A stretch of DNA of 64,000 bases from Bradyrhizobium sp. SZCCT0148 (GCF_018129985.1 NZ_JAFCKT010000018.1:18848-82847); one strand, 5' to 3'; positions 37,593-46,458 are shown, counted from the stretch's first letter. A program made the numbers and translations. Notes: generated by a model not told the origin, from the sequence alone.

Positions 37593-38447
37593 TCAGGTGG
37601 CGGTGGCGCTTCGGAACGTCGCCGCCACCGCACGCAGCGCTGCAAGCTTCACGGGATCGCTGACCTTGGAGTGCAGCATCACCTTCGAGCTGCCGAGCTT
37701 CGGCAGCCTGTGCGTGGGCCCGATGTCGACCAGGCCTGCGGGGGCGATCCGCCGCGCCAGCGGAGCGACCGCAAGTCCGGCGAGCGTCGCTGCGACCACC
37801 GCGGTAACGCCGCCGCCGACAAAGCGTTCGCGCCAGGCGATTCCGGCCTTGTCGAGTGCGCGCACCGCGATGGCGCGAACGCCGCAGGGTGGCGCGAGCG
37901 TCGCCAGCGGCAGCGGCTCGCCCTTCGGCAAGGTGAGGCGACGTGATGCGAACCAGCCGAAATCGTCCTCGGTGAGCTTCTCGCCACCGCGGCGGCTGCC
38001 TTCCTGGCGGACGATCACGGCATCCAACTTGCCCGCGTCATAGGCGTCCTGCATCTCGCGCGAGAAGCCGATGGTCACGGCGAGGGTGAGATTCGCCGAC
38101 ATCGCGTGCAGGCGTTCCAGCAGCGGTATCAACTCGGGCCCGGCGGCGTGGTCGGAGATGCCGAGCGAAAGCGACTGTGTGGCGGGGGCCTCGCCCGTCA
38201 GCGCGCGGTCGTGCGCCACCATCAGCGCGCGGGCGCGATCGAGAAAGCTGGCGCCGTCGGCGGTGAGCCTGACGGCGCGCGGCGAGCGTTCGACCAGGCG
38301 TTTGGCCAACAGGGCTTCCAGCCGTTGCAGCTTGAGGCTGACCGCGGCCTGCGTGGTGCCGAGCGCTTCCGCGGCGCGGGTAAAGCTCTGGAGGTCCGCG
38401 ACCAGCAGGAAGGCTTTGACCGTGGCGATGTCGAGGGTGGCGGTCAT
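37593..38447 (-). CDS. LysR family transcriptional regulator
   Basis: The 284-residue protein has the N-terminal LysR helix-turn-helix (ESFTRAAEALGTTQAAVSLKLQRLE in the first 45 residues, quoted in parts, residues about 15-45) and a substrate-binding domain. It is divergent from a tautomerase gene. A 9-bp-arm inverted repeat 10 bp upstream of its ATG (38457-38481) has the T-N11-A form of LysR sites and is probably shared with the tautomerase promoter. It is convergent with the epimerase gene, 3 bp away. Confidence 0.92.
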   Translation of the reverse strand: MTATLDIATVKAFLLVADLQSFTRAAEALGTTQAAVSLKLQRLEALLAKRLVERSPRAVRLTADGASFLDRARALMVAHDRALTGEAPATQSLSLGISDHAAGPELIPLLERLHAMSANLTLAVTIGFSREMQDAYDAGKLDAVIVRQEGSRRGGEKLTEDDFGWFASRRLTLPKGEPLPLATLAPPCGVRAIAVRALDKAGIAWRERFVGGGVTAVVAATLAGLAVAPLARRIAPAGLVDIGPTHRLPKLGSSKVMLHSKVSDPVKLAALRAVAATFRSATAT

Positions 38448-38456
38448 TATGTATTG

Positions 38457-38481
38457 TTATCACTGCTATCAACAGTGATAA
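38457..38481. promoter_or_regulatory. LysR operator, inverted repeat
   Basis: TTATCACTG-N7-CAGTGATAA has perfect 9-bp arms, in the gap between the divergent lysR and tautomerase genes. It fits the T-N11-A core of LysR recognition sites. Confidence 0.7.
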
Positions 38482-38559
38482 GATACCAAAATGATGAGGG
38501 AAGGTCTAGCTTCTCCTCAACGCCGCGCAACACCCGCGCAGCATCTCGAGGAGAACACC

Positions 38560-38982
38560 ATGCCGCTGATCACCGTGTCCTACACCTCGTCGCGCCAGTC
38601 TCCCTCGCTCAAGGCCGACATCGCCGACGCCGTGTCCGAGCTCACCGCAAGGATTTTGCACAAGGATCCCAAGGTGACCGCCACCATCGTGAAGTCGGTC
38701 GAGGCAAGTGACTGGTTCGCCGGCGGCAGGTCGCTCGCCGAGCAGAAGCTTGCAAGCTACTGGATCGACATCCACGTCACCGAGGGTACGAACACCAAGG
38801 ACGAGAAGGCTGCTTATCTTGCCGCCATGTTCAGTCGCATGGCCGAGATCCTGGGGCCGCTACATCCCGAGACCTATCTGCATGTCGACGAGGTCAAGGG
38901 CGATGCCTACGGGTTCGGCGGCCTCACCCAGGAGCGCCGCTATATCGCCGGCAAGCTCGACGTGTCGCTAGCTGCGGCGTGA
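38560..38982 (+). CDS. Tautomerase superfamily protein
   Basis: This 140-residue protein begins Met-Pro-Leu-Ile-Thr-Val, with the N-terminal Pro that acts as catalytic base in 4-oxalocrotonate tautomerase-type enzymes after Met removal. GAGGAG precedes the ATG at 38560; a longer frame upstream is not needed. It is about twice the length of 4-OT, with a second half containing SYWIDIHVTEGTN, so it belongs to the longer group. The substrate is unknown. The divergent LysR regulator likely controls it. Confidence 0.85.
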   Translation: MPLITVSYTSSRQSPSLKADIADAVSELTARILHKDPKVTATIVKSVEASDWFAGGRSLAEQKLASYWIDIHVTEGTNTKDEKAAYLAAMFSRMAEILGPLHPETYLHVDEVKGDAYGFGGLTQERRYIAGKLDVSLAAA

Positions 38983-38987
38983 GGCTG

Positions 38988-39021
38988 CAGGCCGCGGGTG
39001 ACAGATCTCACCCGCGGCCTG
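38988..39021. terminator. Strong bidirectional hairpin between convergent genes
   Basis: A perfect 14-bp stem (CAGGCCGCGGGTGA paired with TCACCCGCGGCCTG) with a 6-nt loop, between the tautomerase stop and the end of the DnaB-like gene. There is no T-run, but its position and strength fit a shared terminator. Confidence 0.65.
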
Positions 39022-39025
39022 ACTT

Positions 39026-39739
39026 TCAGCTTGCGGCCTGGAACCGGACTTCGGACTTGTTCAGGAAGCAGGCCTTGTCGAATAGCTTTAAGTCCAGCGG
39101 ATTTGGCAGGCGGACATCGGCCAGATCGGGGCAGGGCTTGACCGCGGGATCATAGGACCGGTCGATCTGCGCGATGAACACGACGACCAGACCCTTGTCG
39201 CGGGCGAAGGATTTCAGCGCACGGACCTGCACGGAGAGGTCGGGGTTTTCCCGCCGCTGGTCGAGCAGTTGCAGATAGTCGATCACCACGACCGTGCCGC
39301 GTGGCGCCGCGGCCATCTCCTTGACGACGTAGTCGGCGCTGATGGCGTCGGAGCAATCGACCGCGAAGAGTTCGTCGAATTGCGCCGGCTCCACGCCGAT
39401 TGCGCGCAAGCGATCCAGCACGTCCTTCTCGGTGTATTCGAGCGAGAAGAACGCCGCGCGATGGCCCGAGCGCATGGCCTCCACGGCAAGTTCGAGGCTC
39501 ATCAGCGTCTTGCCCTGGCCGGGCCGCGCGCCGACCAGCACCAGATCGCCCGGCCGGAATTGCGGAAACAGCCTGTTGGCCGGCGTGATGGCAGCGGCTC
39601 TTGCCGCGAGCATGCTCCAGGCGGAAAACCCTTCCGTCGTTGCGATGCGGTCAAGTGCATCGTGCAACGGAATGCCTTCCTCGCGGGACAGGCGCTTGGC
39701 CTTGCGCTTCAGATGGTAGACGGGTGCAGACAATCTCAT
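39026..39739 (-). CDS. Orphan DnaB-like RecA-fold ATPase
   Basis: The 237-residue protein is only the C-terminal, RecA-like half of DnaB. Walker A is GARPGQGKT (about residues 69-77), Walker B is VVVIDYLQLLDQ, and IAQIDRSYDP lies in the sensor region; the DnaB N-terminal primase-binding domain is absent. The first 60 residues are a basic helical part (HLKRKAKRLSREEG). A longer open frame upstream is not coding. Such proteins are annotated as DNA helicase in relatives, but a replicative role is unlikely without the N-domain. It is downstream of lipB on the same strand. Confidence 0.82.
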   Translation of the reverse strand: MRLSAPVYHLKRKAKRLSREEGIPLHDALDRIATTEGFSAWSMLAARAAAITPANRLFPQFRPGDLVLVGARPGQGKTLMSLELAVEAMRSGHRAAFFSLEYTEKDVLDRLRAIGVEPAQFDELFAVDCSDAISADYVVKEMAAAPRGTVVVIDYLQLLDQRRENPDLSVQVRALKSFARDKGLVVVFIAQIDRSYDPAVKPCPDLADVRLPNPLDLKLFDKACFLNKSEVRFQAAS

Positions 39740-39939
39740 CGTCAAAACCTCCCATGCGAGCAGAAAGCGCAATCCCTCCTTATGCCTGGCGCTCGAACAG
39801 TCGGTCCGATGGTTCAGTCGCCCGACATGAATTCTGCTTTCCCGGCGGAGGGGGGAGGCGTGGGCGGCGCCGGACACAAGCGTAACTGATTCCGCGCACG
39901 GCGGAGAACAGGCGCAGTCGGGCTCGAACAGAAAAAATG

Positions 39940-40677
39940 CTAGAGGGCTGCTTCCGGCACCAACGCTCTTGTCGGCCCGAACAGCTCCTCGAACGCCTGC
40001 CGAAGCGCGATGTCGATGTCGGCCATGGTCACGAGCTGGCCGAGATCGACCAGCGAGGTGACGCCATAGCGGGGATCGACCACCCCGCACGGCACGATGC
40101 CGGCGAAATGCGACAGCTCCGGCTCGACATTGATGGCGATGCCGTGGAACGAAACCCAGCGCTTCAGCCGCACGCCGATCGCCGCGATCTTGTCCTCGTG
40201 ATCGGCCCCCTTGTCGGGCCGTTTCACCCAGACGCCGACCCGGTCCTCGCGCCGTTCGCCGCGGACGTTGAAGGCGGCGAGCGTGCGCAGAATCAGCTCC
40301 TCCAGGCTCGCGACATAGGCCCGGACGTCCGGCCGGCGGCGCTTGAGGTCGAGCATGATATAGGCCACCCGCTGGCCGGGCCCGTGATAGGTGAGCTGGC
40401 CGCCGCGCCCGGTGGCGAAGATCGGGAAGCGGGGATCGCGCAGGTCGCCTTCCTTGCCCGAGGTGCCGGAGGTGTAGAGCGGGGGGTGTTCGAGCAGCCA
40501 GACCAGTTCTGGGGCCTCGCCCGCAGCAATGGCGGCGACCCGGGCTTCCATGGCGGCCACAGCCTCCGGATAGGACACCGGCGCGTCCGAGATTCGCCAC
40601 TCCACGGGTTGGCCGGAGGACGCCGAAAACGACGTCAAATCCAGCTCTTGGCGCGGGTTTTGGGGTAAATTAACCAT
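39940..40677 (-). CDS. lipB: Octanoyl-[ACP]:protein N-octanoyltransferase
   Basis: LipB moves octanoyl groups from acyl carrier protein to lipoyl domains in lipoate biosynthesis. The 245 residues show RGGQLTYHGPGQRVAYIM (substrate pocket), the catalytic Cys in IVPCGV, and the conserved Lys in IAAIGVRLKRWVSFHG. Length is normal. It is divergent from the short fliN-like gene. Confidence 0.96.
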   Translation of the reverse strand: MVNLPQNPRQELDLTSFSASSGQPVEWRISDAPVSYPEAVAAMEARVAAIAAGEAPELVWLLEHPPLYTSGTSGKEGDLRDPRFPIFATGRGGQLTYHGPGQRVAYIMLDLKRRRPDVRAYVASLEELILRTLAAFNVRGERREDRVGVWVKRPDKGADHEDKIAAIGVRLKRWVSFHGIAINVEPELSHFAGIVPCGVVDPRYGVTSLVDLGQLVTMADIDIALRQAFEELFGPTRALVPEAAL

Positions 40678-40771
40678 TGGCTAACCATAACGTGGTGATC
40701 ATTACAGGCGCAAATGCCAAGTCCTTGTCCGAAGTCCTTGGTCCTTAGTCCCTGTTGCGGCGGTCCAGACA

Positions 40772-41014
40772 GTGCCCACTCTCGATAAAGTCACCGTGGA
40801 TCTCATGGTCGTCCTCGGGACGACCACCATGCCGATCCATCAGGTATTACGTCTTTCCCGCGGCGCCATCATCGAGCTGGACGCAACCGAGGCCGACGAG
40901 GTCAAGGTTTTGGCCAACAATCTGCCTGTCGCCTCCGGCGTTGTGCTGGTCGACCGCAACCGGATCGCTGTCGAGGTCAAGCAGATGCTGCCGCGAACGC
41001 CGGGCACGCGGTAG
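40772..41014 (+). CDS. FliN-type flagellar C-ring domain protein
   Basis: The 80-residue product is essentially one FliN/SpoA domain: VTVDLMVVLGTTTMPIHQVLRLSRGAIIEL and VLVDRNRIAVEVKQML (quoted in parts) match the C-terminal surface of FliN. The start is a GTG at 40772 with only a weak ribosome site. FliN is normally encoded within flagellar operons; here it is alone between lipB and a tRNA. It may be a motor switch component encoded apart from the main cluster or a SpoA-type adaptor. Confidence 0.8.
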   Translation: MPTLDKVTVDLMVVLGTTTMPIHQVLRLSRGAIIELDATEADEVKVLANNLPVASGVVLVDRNRIAVEVKQMLPRTPGTR

Positions 41015-41196
41015 CGGCCCGGGACCCCGACCGCGGCCTGAGCCCGCAGCAAAGGCCGATTCGGGGCAAGGCCCGGAACTTTCCTGCAAAGCTGTGGAAT
41101 TCGGGGCGTTTGCAGGCTTGTACCCCTTTGATGGATTTGTTAGATCGGCGCCGTTGATCCGGCTGGCCCTTCAGGCCTCAAGCCGGCATCCCCAAA

Positions 41197-41281
41197 GCGC
41201 TCGTGGCGGAATTGGTAGACGCGCTGCCTTGAGGTGGCAGTGATGAAAGTCGTGGGGGTTCGAGTCCCTCCGAGCGCACCA
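41197..41281 (+). tRNA. tRNA-Leu (anticodon GAG)
   Basis: An 85-nt class II tRNA. The acceptor stem GCGCTCG pairs perfectly with CGAGCGC, followed by discriminator A and an encoded CCA. The anticodon arm is CTGCC-TTGAGGT-GGCAG, giving GAG, and a long variable arm follows, as required for Leu. The T-arm has GGTTCGAGTCC. Confidence 0.95.
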
Positions 41282-41614
41282 CTCATCTGATCGTTTTTGG
41301 ACTGAATTACGGCGGTCGCCCCGTGCGCCGCCGATTGACCCGACCGATCCTGCGCGCAGCCGCAGCCAGGGACGTCCGACGTGAAATTGCCGTCGCAGAT
41401 CGCACGCGCCTCGCGGATGAGGCGCTGCCGCTCGCGTTCTGATTTGAAGGCGAAGCGACGATTTTGGTCATTCGCGCTTTTACGGCTTCCCTCGCGCCGC
41501 CAGACTGGAAACGGGTCGGCAAGCTTCGCCCACTCCGTGACGATCATGGCCGGCTTGCCCGGGACCAGGCCGCCGTCCAGGCGTGCGCGAAGTATGCTCT
41601 CGTCGACGCGGCGC
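41282..41614. other. 333-bp intergenic stretch with a possible gene remnant
   Basis: On the minus strand the reading from about 41620 to 41300 is open and amino-acid-like (for example KPAMIVTEWAKLADPFPVW) but has no stop before it runs antisense through the tRNA, so it cannot be an intact gene. It may be the worn end of a lost gene next to a tRNA, a common integration point. No att duplication or integrase was seen. Confidence 0.35.
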
Positions 41615-42457
41615 CTACCGCAGTCTCCTAGAGGCGGTGATCCGCTCCGGATGACTGAAGATCTCGAATGCGTCTCCCCGAGCGATACCGACGAGCGCGA
41701 TACCACTCGCCTCAGCTGTTCGTATGGCGAGTGCGGTCGGCGCCGACATGCCGACGACAAGTCCCGCGCCGATCGCTGCCGTCTTCTGCACCATCTCGAC
41801 CGATATCCGGCTCGTGAGGATGATGGCGCCAGCGCACCCGGCCAGTCCCTCGACGGCGAGTGCGCCGGCGAGCTTGTCGAGCGCGTTGTGGCGACCCACG
41901 TCCTCGCGAACCATCATGGATTTGCTGCCCGGTTGAAAGAAACCTGCCGCATGGGTGGCGTGGGTCTCGTGATTGAGAATCTGCGACTCCGTGAGAGCGG
42001 CAATCGCCATGCCGATCTGTTCGGGCGAAAGGCAGGCCGGGTGCTCGACGGGTCGAACGATCCGGCCGGCCTCGCGCAAACTGTCGATGCCGCACAGCCC
42101 GCAGCCGGTCGGCCCCACCAGCAGCCGCCGTCGCTCCTTCAGCCGCCGACCGGCGTCCGGTCGCAGCCATAGCCGAAGTTCGATGCCGTCGGGACCCGGG
42201 ACGACGGTGAGTTCCTCGATCTCGCCGATGTCACCAATGATTCCCTCCGTGAGGCTGAAGCCACGGGCCAGGTCAGGCAGATTGGCAGGAGTCGCCATCA
42301 GCACTGCGGCGGTGGTGCCATCATAGACGAGTGCGACGGGGCATTCCTCTGCCACCATGCGCGCATCCTGCGCGCCGCTCGACGTGAGCCGAGGCATCGC
42401 GACCGAGGCGGGAGGGGCGGATGCGCTATCGCATACGTCGAGTTGATTGCCATGCAT
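41615..42457 (-). CDS. fdhD: Formate dehydrogenase accessory sulfurtransferase
   Basis: FdhD transfers sulfur from a cysteine desulfurase to the molybdenum cofactor of formate dehydrogenases. The 280 residues show the loop CGLC (Cys119-Cys122) that holds the active Cys residues, plus VREDVGRHNALDKL and TSRISVEMVQKTA, all family signatures. It is divergent from a molybdopterin oxidoreductase gene of the FdhF/YdeP type, a natural client. A CCATGCATGG palindrome covers its start codon. Confidence 0.94.
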   Translation of the reverse strand: MHGNQLDVCDSASAPPASVAMPRLTSSGAQDARMVAEECPVALVYDGTTAAVLMATPANLPDLARGFSLTEGIIGDIGEIEELTVVPGPDGIELRLWLRPDAGRRLKERRRLLVGPTGCGLCGIDSLREAGRIVRPVEHPACLSPEQIGMAIAALTESQILNHETHATHAAGFFQPGSKSMMVREDVGRHNALDKLAGALAVEGLAGCAGAIILTSRISVEMVQKTAAIGAGLVVGMSAPTALAIRTAEASGIALVGIARGDAFEIFSHPERITASRRLR

Positions 42458-42585
42458 GGATTGCGTTCCAGGAACGAGTCATGACGCGCGAGCCGAGGCA
42501 AGGTTCCGAATGCTTTGGAACTTGCGATGGCCTCGGGTTTTGGGTGCAGGCGCTGGGTGTGTGGTCTGCGATCGAAGGATGCGTC

Positions 42586-44907
42586 ATGCGGCAAAAGGCA
42601 AAAGTCGAGACCTATGATTCTCCCGCCGGTGGCTGGGGCTCTCTCAGTGCCGTGGCTCAAATCCTGACGCAGGAGGAGGTCGCGATCCTCGGCAGCGAGA
42701 TGCTGCTCAAGCAGAACAAGCCCGGCGGATTCATGTGCGTGAGCTGTTCCTGGGCCAAGCCGGCCAAGCCGCGGCCGTTCGAGTTCTGCGAGAACGGCGC
42801 CAAGGCGACCGCCTGGGAAGTCACCAACAAGACCGTGACGCCGGAATTCTTTGCGCAACATACATTGGCTGAGCTGCGAACCTGGTCGGATCATCAGTTG
42901 GAGGAGAAGGGACGCCTGACCACGCCGATGCGCTACGACAGCGCCAGCGACAAATACATGCCCGTCGCCTGGGAAGAGGCTTTCCGTGACATCGGCGCCG
43001 AGCTGAACCGGCTCGATCCCCGCTCGGTCGTCATGTACACGTCCGGCCGTGCGTCGCTCGAAACCAGCTATATGTACCAGTTGTTCGGCCGCATGTACGG
43101 GACCAACAATTTTCCCGACAGTTCGAACATGTGCCACGAGAGCACGTCGGTGGCATTGCCGGAGGTGATCGGAGTTCCTGTCGGCACGGTCAGGCTGGAG
43201 GATTTCGACGTCACCGATTGCATCTTCTTTTTCGGGCACAACACCACCACGAATGCACCGCGCATGCTGCATCCCTTGCAGGAGGCGGCACAGCGCGGGG
43301 TGCCGATCATTACATTCAATCCGTTGCGCGAGCGTGGCCTGGAGCGCTTCGTCAACCCGCAAAATCCGGTGCAGATGCTTGCCGGCGGCACGCGCATCAG
43401 CTCGCAATATTATCAGGTGCGGGTCGGCGGCGATGCGGCCGCCATCACCGGGATCTGCAAATGGGTGATCGAGGCCGACGACCTCGCCCGCGACAACGGA
43501 GCAGCGCGTATCGTCGATGTCGCGTTCATTGAAGACCACACAGCGGGCTTCGAGGAATTCGCTGCCTTTTGCCGGGCGCAGGATTGGGTTGAGATCGAGC
43601 GGGCGTCGGGTCTCACCCGGATAGCCCTGCGCGAGGCCGCAAATAGCTACATGGACGCCAACGCCGTGATCGCCAATTACGGCATGGGTATCACCCAGCA
43701 CAAGCACGGCGTCGAGACGGCGAAGATGATCGTCAACCTGCTGCTCCTCCGCGGCAATATCGGCAAGCCCGGCGCGGGGATTTCGCCGATCCGCGGCCAC
43801 TCCAACGTCCAGGGCCAGCGCACCGTCGGCATCTCCGAGAAGACCAAGCTGGTGCCGCTCGACAAGCTCGCCGAGCTCTATGATTTCGAACCGCCGCGGT
43901 GGGAAGGGCTGTCCACCGTCGATGCCTGCGATGGTATTCTGAAAGGCAGCATTCGCGGCTTCGTTGGGCTCGGTGGCAATTTTCTGCGCGCCGTCCCGGA
44001 GCGGTCATTGATGGAGCCCGCATGGTCCGGGCTTCGCTTGTCCGTGCAGATCGCGACCAAGCTGAACCGCACGCACCTCGTGCCGGGCGAGGTGACTTAT
44101 CTCCTGCCGTGCCTCGGCCGGATCGAGATCGACCGGCAGGACAGCGGCGAGCAAGCGGTGTCGATGGAGGATTCGACGGCCTGCATCCACGGCTCTCGCG
44201 GTCAGCGCAAGCCCGTCGCCGAACATCTTCTGTCCGAGCCGGCGATCGTCGCCGCGCTGGCCAAGGCGACCTTGAAGCCCAATCCGAAGCTCGATTGGGA
44301 CGCATGGGTCGGCGATTATTCGAAAGTCCGGGACGCGATCGAGCGTACCTATCCCGACCAGTTCAAGGACTTCAACAAGCGCATGTTCGAGCCCGGCGGC
44401 TTTCCGCGGCCGCTGGCGGCCCGCGAGCGGAAGTGGAAGACGCCGAACGGCAAGGCCAACTTCACCGTTCCAAAGTCGGCCTTTGCGCCGCCCCCGGAGG
44501 GTGACGGAATCTACGAACTGATGACGATGCGCGCCGACGGACAGTTCAATACGACGATCTACAGCGAAGACGACCGCTTCCGCGGAATCACGGGCGGCCG
44601 CTATGTCGTCTTCATGAACCCTGTCGACATGGAGGATGACGGCCTGACATCGGGAGATACCGTCACACTGGTGACAGAGGCGGGGGATGGCGTCGAGCGC
44701 AGCTTGAGCGAACTTCAGGTCGTCCCCTATGGCATCCCGCGCAGGAGCATTGCGGGTTATTTTCCGGAGTGCAACGTGCTGATGCCGCTTTGGCACTATG
44801 CGGAGGGCAGCAAGGTTCCGGCGGCCAAATCCATTCCGGTGCGCCTGTCTAAGGACACCCTTCCCGAAATGGTCGAGACCGGAGAAGCGTCGATTTCGGC
44901 GTCGTGA
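42586..44907 (+). CDS. FdhF/YdeP-type molybdopterin oxidoreductase
   Basis: This 773-residue enzyme has the DMSO-reductase fold. Near the N-terminus CVSCSWAKPAKPRPFEFC contributes Cys to an iron-sulfur site, then come YTSGRASLETSYMYQLFG, the molybdopterin-binding blocks, and SPIRGHSNVQGQRTVGI. The ATG at 42586 is chosen for AAGGATGCGTC before it; the open frame starts 165 nt earlier. It is the YdeP-like group, about 770 residues, whose reaction is poorly defined. FdhD is divergent from it, and a cysteine hydrolase gene follows 40 bp later. Confidence 0.92.
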   Translation: MRQKAKVETYDSPAGGWGSLSAVAQILTQEEVAILGSEMLLKQNKPGGFMCVSCSWAKPAKPRPFEFCENGAKATAWEVTNKTVTPEFFAQHTLAELRTWSDHQLEEKGRLTTPMRYDSASDKYMPVAWEEAFRDIGAELNRLDPRSVVMYTSGRASLETSYMYQLFGRMYGTNNFPDSSNMCHESTSVALPEVIGVPVGTVRLEDFDVTDCIFFFGHNTTTNAPRMLHPLQEAAQRGVPIITFNPLRERGLERFVNPQNPVQMLAGGTRISSQYYQVRVGGDAAAITGICKWVIEADDLARDNGAARIVDVAFIEDHTAGFEEFAAFCRAQDWVEIERASGLTRIALREAANSYMDANAVIANYGMGITQHKHGVETAKMIVNLLLLRGNIGKPGAGISPIRGHSNVQGQRTVGISEKTKLVPLDKLAELYDFEPPRWEGLSTVDACDGILKGSIRGFVGLGGNFLRAVPERSLMEPAWSGLRLSVQIATKLNRTHLVPGEVTYLLPCLGRIEIDRQDSGEQAVSMEDSTACIHGSRGQRKPVAEHLLSEPAIVAALAKATLKPNPKLDWDAWVGDYSKVRDAIERTYPDQFKDFNKRMFEPGGFPRPLAARERKWKTPNGKANFTVPKSAFAPPPEGDGIYELMTMRADGQFNTTIYSEDDRFRGITGGRYVVFMNPVDMEDDGLTSGDTVTLVTEAGDGVERSLSELQVVPYGIPRRSIAGYFPECNVLMPLWHYAEGSKVPAAKSIPVRLSKDTLPEMVETGEASISAS

Positions 44908-44947
44908 CACGTCATCGGGTGACGCAAGCGATCAGGACCGGAGCACA

Positions 44948-45556
44948 ATGAGAGACAGCGCCTCGGAAATTGCCGAAATCAGGGACGCCGTTCACGTCTG
45001 CATCGACATGCAGAACATCTTCGCCCCTGGTGGATTGTGGGCGACGCCCTGGATGGAGCGTGTCCTGCCGACGATCATCTCGATCGTCGGGCGATGCCAG
45101 GCGAGAACGATTTTCACACGTTTCGTCACGCCGGAGAACCCCGAGGATCGGCCCGGACAATGGCAGAGCTATTTCCGGCACTGGCATCAGGCGACCCGCA
45201 GGCATCTTCCGGCGTCCGCTCTCGAGCTCGTGCCGGTCCTGCACCGGTTCGTGCCGCCGGCATCGGTCATCGACAAGCCGGCTTATTCCGCATTCAGCAA
45301 TCCCGGCCTTGCGCGCCTGCTGGTCGAGAAGAACGTCGGCACGATCGTGGTCTCAGGCGCCGAAACGGACGTCTGCGTTCTGTCGACGGTCATGAGCGCG
45401 GTCGATCTCGGATTCCGCATCGTCATCGTGGAGGACGCGCTGTGCAGTTCGTCCGACATCGGTCATGACGCGCTCATGACGATGTACCGCACCCGCTTTC
45501 ATGGCCAGGTGGATCTGGTAACCGCGGAAGAACTGGCGGAGTTTTGGCGCGAGTAG
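44948..45556 (+). CDS. Isochorismatase-like cysteine hydrolase
   Basis: The 202-residue product has the isochorismatase fold and the catalytic triad: Asp in CIDMQNIFA, Lys in DKPAYSAF, and Cys in GAETDVCVLST. Members hydrolyse amides, carbamates or nicotinamide-like compounds. It starts 40 bp after the molybdopterin oxidoreductase, on the same strand, so they may share an operon. The substrate is not predictable. Confidence 0.88.
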   Translation: MRDSASEIAEIRDAVHVCIDMQNIFAPGGLWATPWMERVLPTIISIVGRCQARTIFTRFVTPENPEDRPGQWQSYFRHWHQATRRHLPASALELVPVLHRFVPPASVIDKPAYSAFSNPGLARLLVEKNVGTIVVSGAETDVCVLSTVMSAVDLGFRIVIVEDALCSSSDIGHDALMTMYRTRFHGQVDLVTAEELAEFWRE

Positions 45557-45733
45557 ACCGCAAAATGGCGGAGCCGGGCACGGCCAGGTCGTATAACGAG
45601 GGCGTCGCAATCTGAGCGGCCCTGCGCGGTCGGATGGGACGATCGGCAAAAAGAGGGTAGCCGATTCACATAGCCTAATGCGCGGCGGTTCCGGAGCGTT
45701 CAATGTGCGGGCTTGGAAGTGGCTGCAGTGGCG

Positions 45734-45823
45734 ATGGATCGCATCGAACAGGGCTTTGTGGCGACCGCCATCACAGGTTTTCCCGTGATGCTGGCGGCAT
45801 TGGTCCGGATGATGATGAGCTGA
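45734..45823 (+). CDS. Possible 29-residue hydrophobic peptide
   Basis: An ORF in the 435-bp gap between the cysteine hydrolase and the receiver gene. It would encode MDRIEQGFVATAITGFPVML and a Met-rich end. The rest of the gap also has a hydrophobic frame to 45924 (LALPYSAVALCLAVTAWLAFAHLL, seen in parts). Weak ribosome site and no family; the region may hold one split small membrane protein or none. Confidence 0.25.
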   Translation: MDRIEQGFVATAITGFPVMLAALVRMMMS

Positions 45824-45991
45824 CGCGGAAGGGGCTGACCGTCTTGCGCCTCGCGCTACCTTACTCCGCCGTCGCCTTGTGCCTGGCAGTGACTGCCTGG
45901 CTCGCCTTCGCGCATCTGCTCTGACGGCCGTTCGGCTTCGCCTGCCGTTCGGGAGGCTATGCCACTGCGGATCAATTGTGCGCCGTCACGT

Positions 45992-46390
45992 TCAGCGGTC
46001 GCTGACGAGGCTCGCCATATTATGCGCCATGGCCGTGATATCGATCGGCTTTTCCCAAAGCTGCACGTCCTGGAATTCCGGGTCGATGCTGAGCCTGTCA
46101 TACCCGGTGGTGAACACGAAGGGCACCTGACGCGCCTTCAGCGCGCGGGCGATCGGAAAGATCGATTGGGCGCGAATGTTCACGTCGAGCACCGCGCCAT
46201 CGAACATGCCGCCATCGTTCAGGAGGGTGACCGCATCCTCGATGTGACCGACCGGACCGGCGATTTCCGCGCCGAGCGCGCGCAGCGCCTTGCCGATGTC
46301 GTCAGCGAGGAAATATTCGTCTTCGACCACGAGGATGCGGCGGCCTGTCAGCAGTGAGCGCTGACCGGACGACGTGGGCGGCGCAGTCAT
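45992..46390 (-). CDS. Single-domain response regulator
   Basis: The 132-residue product is a lone receiver domain. VVEDEYFLADDIG gives the acidic pocket, the phospho-acceptor is Asp in FDGAVLDVNIRAQ, and Lys follows in LWEKPID. The ATG at 46390 is preceded by GGAGGGATC; the frame continues upstream only as antisense to cheB. A perfect EcfG promoter at 46459-46483 controls it. It likely takes part in the phosphorelay with the HWE kinase nearby; no output domain is present. Confidence 0.9.
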   Translation of the reverse strand: MTAPPTSSGQRSLLTGRRILVVEDEYFLADDIGKALRALGAEIAGPVGHIEDAVTLLNDGGMFDGAVLDVNIRAQSIFPIARALKARQVPFVFTTGYDRLSIDPEFQDVQLWEKPIDITAMAHNMASLVSDR

Positions 46391-46458
46391 GATCCCTCCA
46401 ATACCCCTCCTGCGCTTTAGGAACATAAGGCCAGGGGGGCGCCTTGGTGCACACTTCA

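Noticed and set aside
41140..41760. 206-codon minus-strand frame over the tRNA
   Set aside because: Its C-terminal part (GALGGTRTPTTFITATS) is the antisense reading of tRNA-Leu, a common false protein.
46420..46445. Plus-strand GGAAC-N17-CCTT before cheB
   Set aside because: Mismatch in the -10 box; too weak to claim.
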